The notes below the pieces were generated by a model. The model saw nothing but the letters and a program-made list of their open reading frames with translations. It did not search any database and had not been told where the DNA came from. Shown in pieces: positions 1 through 6,416 of a DNA stretch of 10,189 bases (positions within the stretch are counted from its first letter, which is position 1; every line of letters begins with the position of its first letter). The stretch covers positions 1-10,189 of the forward strand of contig URNK01000056.1 in NCBI GenBank assembly GCA_900549195.1, read 5' to 3'. Both the position numbers and the translations under genes were made by a program. The stretch comes from an uncultured Collinsella sp. (GTDB lineage: Bacteria; Actinomycetota; Coriobacteriia; Coriobacteriales; Coriobacteriaceae).

Positions 1-5
1 GTCAT
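1..5 (-). CDS. Possible start of the next gene (proA expected), cut by the window edge
   Basis: Only ATG-AC is visible on the minus strand (start codon at 3-5). It is preceded by AAAGGCGAGGC, an AAAGG ribosome site six bases from the ATG, the same arrangement seen at degV in this window. It begins 55 bases past the stop of proB on the same strand. In many bacteria the gene after proB is proA (glutamate-5-semialdehyde dehydrogenase, the next step in proline synthesis), so that is the expected product. The identity rests on gene order alone because no usable coding sequence is present. Confidence 0.3.
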
Positions 6-60
6 GCCTCGCCTTTTGAATGACAAATTGTCGCTCTGGGCGGCGCGCAGCGTCGACCCG

Positions 61-1188
61 TTAGGCGAAGACGATTAGGTTATCCCTGTGTATCGCAGGC
101 TTCTCGGCCAGGTTAGCGAGCAGGCGGTTGCTGGCGATCTGGTCCTGGCGGCGACCGGCTGCAAGCTCCAGCACGTCCGAATCGGCCTCGGCGATACCGC
201 GGGCGACGACCATACCGCTCGGGTCGCACACATCGAGCACATCGCCCTCGGCAAACTGGCCATCGACCTCGCGAATACCCACCGCAAGCAGAGAAGAGCC
301 ACGGATGACCAGCGCCTTCGCAGCACCATCATCGACCGTCACCGAGCCATGCGCCTTGTCGCCCAATGCGATCCACAGCTTGCGGGGTGCGATATCCAGA
401 CGCTCCGCCGGCGGATCGAACAGCGTGCCCACGCTCTCGCCGCGGGCGAGGCGCACGAGCGCATCGGGCTCCTCGCCCGAGCAAATCACGCTCTGAATGC
501 CCGCCGTCATCAGGATGCGGCTCGCGCGGATCTTGGTAATCATGCCGCCCGTGCCCACCGATGTGGAAGAATCACCCGCCGAGGCAATAATCTTGGCATC
601 GATCTTATGCACGACAGGAACAAACTCGGCCGTGGGGTCCTCATGCGGATTGGCGGTATAGAGGCCATCGATGTCCGAGAGCGTCACGCACAGATCGGCA
701 GAAACCAGGCAGCTCACAAGCGCCGCCAGTGTGTCGTTGTCGCCAAACTTGATCTCATCGACGGTGACGGTATCGTTCTCGTTGACGACCGGCACCACGC
801 CCAGCTCCACCAGGCGCAGCAGGGCGTCGCGTGCATGCAGGTAGGACGTGCGGCGGGCCGTGTCGTGGCGCGTGAGCAGTACGAGCGAGGTGAGCAGGTC
901 GCGCGCGTGGAACTCCTCGTCGTAGGCCGACGAGATGATGCACTGACCGGCCGAGGCGCAGGCCTGCAGGCTCGGCAGGTCGCTGACCGGCTTGCGGTCG
1001 AAGCCCAACACGGGATAGCCACAGGCGATAGCGCCCGAGCTCACCACAACCAGACGCCAGCCGAGCTTGCGCAGCGCTGCGGCCTGATCGGCAAGTCCGC
1101 CGATAAAGGCGCGGTTGACCTTGCCATCGGCACCCACCACCGTGGACGAACCGATCTTTACCACCATCGTTTTATAAGAAGTCGTCAT
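61..1188 (-). CDS. proB: Glutamate 5-kinase with C-terminal PUA domain
   Basis: Cytoplasmic enzyme that phosphorylates L-glutamate with ATP to gamma-glutamyl phosphate, the first and feedback-controlled step of proline synthesis. The 375-residue product has the amino-acid-kinase fold: VKIGSST near residues 10-16 (phosphate-binding start), SSGAI at 50-54, NENDTV at 136-141, FGDNDTLAA at 148-156, SDIDGLY at 171-177 and GTGGM at 212-216. The last ~110 residues form a PUA domain (about 268-358), so this is the long ProB form typical of E. coli-type enzymes. The ATG at 1186-1188 gives a full N-terminus, although no strong ribosome site precedes it. A second ATG seven codons in has none either. pncB ends 79 bases upstream and a probable proA start lies 55 bases downstream, all on one strand, so co-transcription is plausible. 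No broken motif is seen. Confidence 0.96.
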   Translation of the reverse strand: MTTSYKTMVVKIGSSTVVGADGKVNRAFIGGLADQAAALRKLGWRLVVVSSGAIACGYPVLGFDRKPVSDLPSLQACASAGQCIISSAYDEEFHARDLLTSLVLLTRHDTARRTSYLHARDALLRLVELGVVPVVNENDTVTVDEIKFGDNDTLAALVSCLVSADLCVTLSDIDGLYTANPHEDPTAEFVPVVHKIDAKIIASAGDSSTSVGTGGMITKIRASRILMTAGIQSVICSGEEPDALVRLARGESVGTLFDPPAERLDIAPRKLWIALGDKAHGSVTVDDGAAKALVIRGSSLLAVGIREVDGQFAEGDVLDVCDPSGMVVARGIAEADSDVLELAAGRRQDQIASNRLLANLAEKPAIHRDNLIVFA

Positions 1189-1267
1189 ACGTCAAACCAA
1201 TCAACTGTTCAGCGAACGGCCGAGCCGGCGGCCAGGGAAGCGTGACTCGCCCCTACCGCCCAAGGAA

Positions 1268-2773
1268 TTAGTGAGCCCAGGGAAAGGCAGAGGCCGCGGC
1301 CATGTTCTTGCGCACGAGCTCGTCGCGCACCTGAGCCAGGCCCTGCTCCATACCCACCACATAGGTCTGCGGGTACAGGAAGCGCTTGAAAGCTGCGTCC
1401 AGATGGTCGAGCGCCCAAGCACAGCGCTCGCGCGCGTCCTGGATGCTCTCACGCGGAGCCACCGCACTGCCATCGCGCACGATCGGCACCAGCAGCTCGC
1501 GATACTCAAGTTCGGACACGTCGGTCACCAGGGCGGCATCGTTCACGGCCACAAGGGTATTGCCGCGCGCGGCGCCCTCCCCTGCCAGATGGTCCTCGTC
1601 ATAGATCATGTCGCAGACCGGGCCGCCAAAGCCATCGTAATAACGGCGCACGCGCTGAACACCGGGAATTGTGCGCTTGTAGGGCTGCTCGGAAAGCTTC
1701 ACCACCGGCGTCCACGGCTCCGCGTCGCTCGCACGACGGGCCGAAAGCTTGTACACGCCGCCCAGCGCAGGCTGATCGTAGCAGGTCGCGAGTTTGGTGC
1801 CCACGCCAAAGCTGTCGATGGGCGCGCCCTGGTCGAGCAGCGACTGAATCGTGTACTCATCCAAATCGTTAGAAACCGAGATCCCCACATAGGGCAGGCC
1901 CTCGGCATCAAAACGGCCGCGCACATACTTGGAGAGTTTGGCGAGGTCGCCGGAGTCGATGCGAATGGCCGACAGGCGCTCGCCCACCGCCTCCATCTCC
2001 TTGGCAACCGTAATGGCATGCTCGCAGCCCTCGCGTACATCGTAGGTGTCGATGAGCAGCGTACAGTTCTTGGGGCTCGACTTGGCAAATGCGCGGAAGG
2101 CCTCGAGCTCGGAATCGAAGCTCATCACCCAGCTGTGCGCATGCGTGCCAAAGACGGGAATACCGTAGCGGCGACCGGCGAGCACATTAGACGTAGAGGA
2201 ACAGCCGGCAACGTAGCTCGCGCGCGCGACGGCCAGGCCGCCATCGGGACCCTGGGCACGGCGCAGGCCAAACTCGGCCACGGGACGACCGTCGGCCGCC
2301 AACACCACGCGTGCCGTCTTGGTGGCAACAAGCGTCTGGAAGCCGACGATGTTGAGCAGCGCGGTCTCGAGAAGCTGGCACTCCAGCGACGGGCCGGTGA
2401 CGCGGACCATGGGCTCGCGCGGAAACACGAGCTCGCCCTCGGGCACGGCGTCAATGTTCACGTGCGCACGGAAGTTGCGCAGGTAGTCGAGGAATGCAGG
2501 CTTAAACATCGCGCCGCCGGCCGGAGCCTGGAGCGAGGCGAGGTAGTCGATATCCTCGGGCGTAAAGCGCAGATTCTCGACCAGCTCGGGCAGCTCGGCG
2601 GTGCCGCACATGACGGCATAGGCGCTACCAAAAGGATGGTCGCGGTAAAACGCGGTAAAACAACCCTGCTCATTGGCCTTGCCGCTCTCCCACAGGCCCT
2701 GGGCCATAGTGAGCTCGTACAGATCGGTGAGCATTGCAATGTCGGTGGGATGCGAGATGTCGGTCAAAGCCAT
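1268..2773 (-). CDS. pncB: Nicotinate phosphoribosyltransferase
   Basis: Joins nicotinate to PRPP with ATP hydrolysis to make nicotinate mononucleotide, the entry step of the Preiss-Handler NAD salvage route, in the cytoplasm. The 501-residue product shows the family's opening TDLYELTMAQGLW (residues 16-28), the GTHAHSW segment at 209-215 whose second histidine (H213) aligns with the histidine phosphorylated in characterised family members, IDTYDVREG at 241-249, and RIDSGDL at 271-277 for the phosphoribosyl/phosphate site. Length fits the bacterial family. I chose the ATG at 2771-2773 because GAAAGG lies about eight bases upstream; an in-frame extension to 2830 has no such site and is not conserved-looking. 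The tail-anchored gene ends 84 bases upstream and proB begins 79 bases downstream. The gap before proB holds only a weak 5-bp GC hairpin and no U-run, so read-through into proB is possible. Confidence 0.95.
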   Translation of the reverse strand: MALTDISHPTDIAMLTDLYELTMAQGLWESGKANEQGCFTAFYRDHPFGSAYAVMCGTAELPELVENLRFTPEDIDYLASLQAPAGGAMFKPAFLDYLRNFRAHVNIDAVPEGELVFPREPMVRVTGPSLECQLLETALLNIVGFQTLVATKTARVVLAADGRPVAEFGLRRAQGPDGGLAVARASYVAGCSSTSNVLAGRRYGIPVFGTHAHSWVMSFDSELEAFRAFAKSSPKNCTLLIDTYDVREGCEHAITVAKEMEAVGERLSAIRIDSGDLAKLSKYVRGRFDAEGLPYVGISVSNDLDEYTIQSLLDQGAPIDSFGVGTKLATCYDQPALGGVYKLSARRASDAEPWTPVVKLSEQPYKRTIPGVQRVRRYYDGFGGPVCDMIYDEDHLAGEGAARGNTLVAVNDAALVTDVSELEYRELLVPIVRDGSAVAPRESIQDARERCAWALDHLDAAFKRFLYPQTYVVGMEQGLAQVRDELVRKNMAAASAFPWAH

Positions 2774-2857
2774 GGGGCGACCTTTCGGATGTGTGGTGCA
2801 GAATTTGAGGGTTGGACGAGAGCAGAGCATGCGGACATGATGCCCGATGCAAATCGG

Positions 2858-3295
2858 TTAGAGCAGACCCATGCTGGTCAGGATCGTGTAGCCCATAAAG
2901 ATGACAAACGCGATGAGGGCAAGGACAATGATGATTTTTTGAGCCGGCGCCATGCCAGGGATCTCGTTCTCGCCCGTAGGCTCCTTGGAGGTAACCATGC
3001 GCTGGGCAAAGCTCATCTCGTCGCGGCTCGGCTTGGGATCGACGGACTTGGGACGAGCGGCCTTTTTAGGCTGAGGTTTGTGCGCGGCAGGCTTGGGTGC
3101 GGGCACGGGCGCCGATGCGGATGCGGCATTCGCGGCGGCCTCCTCGGCCTTCGTACGCTCGGCACGCAGGGCAGCCAGCTCCTCACGCTCGCGACGGACC
3201 TCTTCCCGAGCCTCGCGGCGGGCCTTCTCAGCGCGGAGCTCTTCCAACTCAGCGCGCTCCTCGTCGGACAATGGTTGGGACTCAAGCTCGGCCAT
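2858..3295 (-). CDS. Small tail-anchored coiled-coil membrane protein of unknown function
   Basis: I do not recognise a family with a known role. The 145-residue protein has three visible parts. Residues ~1-55 are a highly charged Glu/Arg/Ala-rich helix (DEERAELEELRAEKARRE and on) with coiled-coil character. Residues ~56-95 are rich in Ala, Pro and Lys and probably unstructured. Residues ~118-140 form one hydrophobic segment (IIIVLALIAFVIFMGY) five residues from the C-terminus. There is no signal peptide, so the topology predicted is cytoplasmic coiled coil with a C-terminal anchor. The ATG at 3293-3295 has AAAGGG seven bases upstream; a longer in-frame start at 3331 would begin inside the tRNA terminator and is rejected. 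The gene follows tRNA-Ala and its terminator closely and precedes pncB by 84 bases. A scaffold or division-associated role would be a guess. Confidence 0.85.
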   Translation of the reverse strand: MAELESQPLSDEERAELEELRAEKARREAREEVRREREELAALRAERTKAEEAAANAASASAPVPAPKPAAHKPQPKKAARPKSVDPKPSRDEMSFAQRMVTSKEPTGENEIPGMAPAQKIIIVLALIAFVIFMGYTILTSMGLL

Positions 3296-3313
3296 GGTAC
3301 AGCCCTTTCTTTT

Positions 3314-3344
3314 AAAAAAAGCCGCCGACACAATGTCAGCGGCT
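3314..3344 (-). terminator. Intrinsic terminator of the tRNA-Ala gene
   Basis: On the minus strand AGCCGCTGACA (3344-3334) pairs with TGTCGGCGGCT (3330-3320) across a three-base loop, an 11-bp stem with one G-T wobble, followed by a run of seven T. It begins 15 bases past the tRNA 3' end. Its T-run ends about eight bases before the ribosome site of the tail-anchored protein gene, so that gene must depend on read-through or on a promoter inside or next to the tRNA. Confidence 0.9.
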
Positions 3345-3359
3345 TATCAAATCCAAGGG

Positions 3360-3432
3360 TGGAGACGAAGGGAGTCGAACCCTCGGCCTCTGCCATGCGA
3401 CGGCAGCGCTCTCCCAACTGAGCTACGTCCCC
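3360..3432 (-). tRNA. tRNA-Ala, anticodon CGC
   Basis: All 73 bases fold as a cloverleaf: acceptor GGGGACG pairs with CGTCTCC, D arm GCTC/GAGC with loop AGTTGGGA, anticodon arm CTGCC/GGCAG, five-base variable loop, and T arm GAGGG with loop TTCGACT. The anticodon CGC (3399-3397) reads GCG, alanine. Pair G3-T70 is the major alanine identity element and the discriminator base is A73, both as expected. CCA is not encoded (CCC follows), so it must be added enzymatically. The gene has its own promoter and terminator. No integrated element or attachment-site duplication is seen at its 3' end. Confidence 0.97.
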
Positions 3433-3445
3433 AGGACAAGTCGAT

Positions 3446-3473
3446 ATTTTACCTACGGCTCGCCAACTGTCAA
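3446..3473 (-). promoter_or_regulatory. Promoter of tRNA-Ala
   Basis: On the minus strand a perfect -35 box TTGACA (3473-3468) is separated by 16 bases from TAAAAT (3451-3446), five of six matches to the -10 consensus. The mature tRNA begins 13 bases past the -10 box, implying a leader of only about six bases. It is the best sigma-70-type promoter in the window, as expected for a stable RNA gene. Confidence 0.8.
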
Positions 3474-3536
3474 CGCCCAATAACCAGTCTTTTTGGGGCG
3501 AGGCTATTTTGGCAACTTTTCGAACAGGCGATCCTC

Positions 3537-3574
3537 TCGATGATTTTTTATCCCCATCCCAGAAAAATCATCGA
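3537..3574. repeat. 12-bp perfect inverted repeat after the radical SAM gene
   Basis: TCGATGATTTTT (3537-3548) and AAAAATCATCGA (3563-3574) are exact inverted copies around a 14-base spacer rich in C on the plus strand. It begins eight bases past the radical SAM stop codon, so it may end or stabilise that transcript. Neither strand has a T-run after the stem and the stem is A/T-rich, so it is not a standard intrinsic terminator. A protein-binding palindrome is the other reading. Confidence 0.6.
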
Positions 3575-3582
3575 CGAACGCA

Positions 3583-4521
3583 CTACTTTGCGCTGGTAAG
3601 AACACCGGTGGTGTCGAAGGCCGGGGTGAAGCTCTCGTCTACCGCGCCGCCCTCTTGCCAGAACATCGTCGTAAAGCCCAGGTCGTCGGCATGGTCGAGC
3701 ACCTGCTCGTACTCCTCGCGCGTCACGGCGCGTGCCAGGTCGCCGCCCTGCTCGCGCATGAGCGCATTGGGCGTGTACTGGTTCATGACCGAGATCGGCA
3801 CGTCGCCCACCGTCTGCCACACCAGGTCCAGCACGCGACACGAATCGTCTGCATGCCCCGGAAGCACCAGGTGACGCACGATCATGCCACGCTTCATAAG
3901 CCCGTCCTCGTCCACCAACTCTCCCCCGCGGCGCTCGATCTCGCGCGCCATCTGGGCCAGACCCGACACGGCCACACGCGGATAGTCCTTAATATGAGAA
4001 AGCGACTGCGCAAGCCCGGCATCGGCATATTTAAAGTCGGTGAGCCACACATCGACCAGGTCGCCCAGCGCCGCCACGGCACTCGCGCGCTCGTAACCAC
4101 TCGTGTTGTAGACGATCGGGATGACCAGCCCGCGCGCCCGTGCCGCGGCAATCGCAGCCGGCAGCAGGTGCGCGTAGTGCGTCGCCGTCACCAAGTTAAT
4201 GTTGTTCGCACCCTGGTCCTGCAGTTCCAGCATAATCTCCACCAGGCGCTCAGGCGAAATCTCAAGGCCAAAATTGCCGGTCGAGATCTCGTGGTTCTGG
4301 CAGTAGATACATTTGAGCGAGCAGCCGCTAAAGAAGATCGTGCCCGAACCGGCCTCGCCCGAGATAGGCGGCTCCTCCCACATATGAAGCGCCGCGCGGG
4401 CCACCTTGAGCGTGTCGTTAGCACCGCATACGCCGCGCGCGCCCTCATCGCGCGCCGCACCGCAACGGCGCGGACACAAATGGCAGGCGGGCGAAAAAAG
4501 TTCGGTCAACGACGTCGGCAT
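3583..4521 (-). CDS. PflX-type radical SAM protein (PFL-activase-like)
   Basis: Predicted S-adenosylmethionine radical enzyme of the PflX/COG1313 type, related to pyruvate formate-lyase activating enzymes; its true substrate is not established. In the 312-residue product the radical SAM cluster motif CSLKCIYC (C67, C71, C74; CX3CX2C) follows GTIFFSG. An N-terminal cysteine group, C13-X2-C16-PRR-C20 with C32 (the CxLCPRxCG pattern of this subfamily), may bind a second metal site. Further family segments include ARAALHMWEEPPISG (41-55) and MNQYTPN near the C-terminus. The ATG at 4519-4521 has GGAG nine bases upstream; a TTG five codons earlier would start at that ribosome site and is rejected. 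No glycyl-radical enzyme gene is in the window, so no partner is indicated by context. Confidence 0.9.
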   Translation of the reverse strand: MPTSLTELFSPACHLCPRRCGAARDEGARGVCGANDTLKVARAALHMWEEPPISGEAGSGTIFFSGCSLKCIYCQNHEISTGNFGLEISPERLVEIMLELQDQGANNINLVTATHYAHLLPAAIAAARARGLVIPIVYNTSGYERASAVAALGDLVDVWLTDFKYADAGLAQSLSHIKDYPRVAVSGLAQMAREIERRGGELVDEDGLMKRGMIVRHLVLPGHADDSCRVLDLVWQTVGDVPISVMNQYTPNALMREQGGDLARAVTREEYEQVLDHADDLGFTTMFWQEGGAVDESFTPAFDTTGVLTSAK

Positions 4522-4605
4522 AAAAACATGCTCCAAAACAACGATTCAGCAGCTCAAACGTAAAGGGCAAGACCGCATAGACGGCTCCGTCCCTAAGGCG
4601 CCGTA

Positions 4606-4634
4606 ATCGTCCGACACGATTTTTGTAATGTCAA
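4606..4634 (-). promoter_or_regulatory. Candidate promoter for the radical SAM gene
   Basis: On the minus strand a perfect TTGACA (4634-4629) lies 17 bases from GACGAT (4611-4606), only three of six matches to the -10 consensus. It would give a leader of roughly 75-80 bases. The -35 box is convincing and the -10 is not. Confidence 0.3.
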
Positions 4635-4636
4635 GA

Positions 4637-4665
4637 CTGGAATCGATAAAGTGCCGCTTTATGAT
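4637..4665 (+). promoter_or_regulatory. Candidate promoter of the 6S-like RNA
   Basis: TATGAT (4660-4665) is a five-of-six -10 box. A poor -35 match, CTGGAA (4637-4642), lies 17 bases upstream. Transcription would start near 4672, two or three bases before the closing stem of the RNA, which supports the assignment. It lies back to back with the radical SAM promoter candidate, the two -35 boxes being two bases apart. Confidence 0.45.
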
Positions 4666-4671
4666 GTAGGT

Positions 4672-4838
4672 ATTCCGCCCCCCGCGGAGCAACTGGGTGA
4701 ACCGTCGCGTTTATTTAGGGAGCCCACACAGTCGTACCTAGTACAGGTATCCTTCGTTGTTAAGGACGCTGGAACAGTCGATGAGGGCACCCACCTGTTT
4801 TAGGTGGGTTCATTTTCGTAACGTGGGGGGTGGTTTTC
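4672..4838 (+). ncRNA. ssrS: Structured RNA, probably 6S RNA
   Basis: Likely the 6S RNA that binds housekeeping RNA polymerase holoenzyme and restrains transcription in slow growth. The ends pair: CCGCCCCCCGCG (4675-4686) with CGTGGGGGGTGG (4822-4833), 12 bp with two G-T wobbles, then TTTTCTTTT, which would also serve as terminator. Inward comes an internal loop, then TGAACC (4698-4703) with GGTTCA (4807-4812). A large open region follows, bounded inside by GCCC (4722-4725) with GGGC (4785-4788). The 3' strand of this bubble can form its own hairpin, ACCCACCT with AGGTGGGT (4789-4796/4802-4809 region), as in known 6S RNAs. The distal arm has small hairpins ACCT/AGGT and TCCTT/AAGGA. The architecture and the ~165-nt size are what I rely on; I could not run a covariance search. 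A riboswitch for wecA is the main alternative. Confidence 0.6.
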
Positions 4839-5046
4839 TTTTGCCGAAAATCGCCATACAGTCCATATGGATCCCCGCCGGCATCCCGACAAGCCATCGA
4901 CAACATTCCAATATCTGGTAAGCGCGTGATTATCGTTGCGTGCAATTCCATGCACCCCCCTTGGTCGAGTATTATGGTTCGGCTATGCCCTTTGCGCATG
5001 GCGTTCTTCTGACCTTTTCCTTCGACGCTTGGCGGTTTTTAGATTC
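4839..5046. other. Gene-free leader between the 6S-like RNA and wecA
   Basis: With the RNA gene before it, this belongs to a stretch of about 525 bases between the radical SAM and wecA start codons. I see no credible coding sequence here: the short frames, such as a 12-codon one from 4974, lack ribosome sites. TATTAT (4970-4975) could be a -10 box for wecA but has no matching -35 box. TCCATATGGA near 4863-4872 is a perfect 10-base palindrome of unknown meaning. Confidence 0.4.
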
Positions 5047-6246
5047 ATGGCTTCATCCCCGAGCTACATACCGTACCTATGCGTGACAGCGGCGGCCTTT
5101 ATCACGACCTTCCTCACGGTCCCCCTGGTCAAGCGTCTGGCAATCAAGCTCGACGCCGTCGACTATCCTTCTAAGCGCCGCATCAACACCAAGCCCATCC
5201 CGCGTTTGGGCGGAACGGCGGTGTTTTTGGGCCTGGTCGTTGCCTGCACTGTGCAAATCCTAGGCACCTGGCACCTAGGCTGGCCACCCGTCCTGGTGCC
5301 GCACCCGCGCCTTCACATTAGCTATCCCATGCTGGCGCTCTCCTTTACCGTCATCTTTGCGACCGGCGCTATCGACGACGTCTTCCAGCTCAAGCCCAAG
5401 CAAAAGCTGGCCGGACAAGTCCTCGCCGCGCTTATCGCCTGTATCGGCGGCCTAAAAATCGGCGTCATCGTCAACCCGTTTGCCCCCGGCGAAATCATGC
5501 TCGGATGGCTCGCCTACCCCATCACCGTGATCTATCTGGTGGCATTCACCAACATCATTAACCTCATCGACGGCCTCGACGGCTTGGCCACGGGCATCTG
5601 CGGCATCGCCTCGTTCACCATGTTTTCGATGGCCGTTCTCTCGGGCCGTATCGACGCCGCTGCGCTCTCCATTGCGCTCTTTGGCGCCTGTCTGGCCTTT
5701 TTGCGCTACAACTTCAACCCCGCAAGCATCTTCTTGGGCGACTCGGGGTCGTTGCTTCTGGGCTTTGCACTGGGCTCCATCTCGCTGCTCAACGTGAGCC
5801 GCACCGCCGCACTCACCTCGCTTATCATCCCGCTCATCGTTGCCGGCGTGCCCATCATCGACACGTTTAGCGCCATCGTGCGCCGCAGGCGCGCCCACAT
5901 TAGCATCGGGCAGGCCGACAAGGGCCACATCCACCACCGCCTGATCCAAGAAGGCTACAACCAAAAACAGGCCGTGCTGCTCATCTATGCCTGGTGCATC
6001 ATGCTTTCGGCCGGCGCCGCCGCGATTAACCAGGTCGAAGTGCCCATGCGTGTGCTCATCTTTACCGTGCTCGCCATTGGCTCGGCGGCCTTCGCCAAGC
6101 ACCTGCACCTGTTTGAACCCGTGCTACGCCACCATTACAACAAGCGCACGCACGAGGACGAGCTCGTCACCCCCGACGACCCCGCCTTTAAGCAGGAGGA
6201 GCAGGCAGCCGAGGAACGTAAGGAAGAGCGCCACCACAAGCTCTAG
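5047..6246 (+). CDS. WecA/TagO-type undecaprenyl-phosphate sugar-1-phosphate transferase
   Basis: Integral membrane enzyme that moves a sugar-1-phosphate, usually GlcNAc-1-P, from its UDP donor to undecaprenyl phosphate and so starts teichoic acid, polysaccharide or related envelope polymer synthesis. The 399-residue product is strongly hydrophobic with about ten or eleven membrane segments. Family motifs are in order: KPIPRLGGTAVF (49-60), the DD pair at 110-111 followed by KPKQKLAGQ, NLIDGLDGLATG (172-183), FLGDSGSLLLGF (229-240) and the cytoplasmic loop DKGHIHHRLI (291-300). A charged tail of ~40 residues rich in Glu, Lys and His ends the protein. The ATG at 5047 matches the usual N-terminus, but the only upstream purine site is GGCGG 11 bases away; starts further upstream (for example TTG at 4936) add non-family sequence. 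The exact sugar and polymer cannot be told from the sequence, hence no gene symbol. Confidence 0.93.
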   Translation: MASSPSYIPYLCVTAAAFITTFLTVPLVKRLAIKLDAVDYPSKRRINTKPIPRLGGTAVFLGLVVACTVQILGTWHLGWPPVLVPHPRLHISYPMLALSFTVIFATGAIDDVFQLKPKQKLAGQVLAALIACIGGLKIGVIVNPFAPGEIMLGWLAYPITVIYLVAFTNIINLIDGLDGLATGICGIASFTMFSMAVLSGRIDAAALSIALFGACLAFLRYNFNPASIFLGDSGSLLLGFALGSISLLNVSRTAALTSLIIPLIVAGVPIIDTFSAIVRRRRAHISIGQADKGHIHHRLIQEGYNQKQAVLLIYAWCIMLSAGAAAINQVEVPMRVLIFTVLAIGSAAFAKHLHLFEPVLRHHYNKRTHEDELVTPDDPAFKQEEQAAEERKEERHHKL

Positions 6247-6416
6247 GGTAAGCTGCCGAGGATGTGCCCAGGCACCGTTGGCCAAGCGCAGCCGCGCCGC
6301 ACCCATCGCACATGCCACACCACGCGCGTCCCTCTCCCGCCCCTCGCCTACTTACGCACCGCCCCTCCAATAAACGCGTTATCATCTTGACCCATGAACA
6401 TACGTTAGGAGCAATC

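Noticed and set aside
88..1245. A 385-codon plus-strand frame opposite proB
   Set aside because: Low-complexity Arg/His/Ala composition and complete overlap with a clear proB; no ribosome site.
1271..3421. A 716-codon open frame on the plus strand across pncB, the tail-anchored gene and the tRNA
   Set aside because: It is antisense to well-supported genes, runs through a tRNA, is rich in His/Arg/Gly and matches no family; it is a by-product of GC-rich codon use on the other strand.
4675..4812. c-di-AMP (ydaO-type) riboswitch, suggested by GGAGCAACTGGGTGAACC near 4686
   Set aside because: Some likeness to the GGGUGAA segment, but the later conserved blocks are not recognisable, and the pairing of both ends with a U-tail fits a free RNA such as 6S better. 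A covariance search would decide.
6264..6275. GTGCC-CA-GGCAC palindrome after wecA
   Set aside because: The two-base loop cannot close a hairpin, there is no T-run, and the likeness to the repeat loop is only a few bases.
6247..6416. T-box leader for trpS
   Set aside because: No T-box core or specifier stem could be found in the 170-base gap, and no terminator hairpin precedes the gene.
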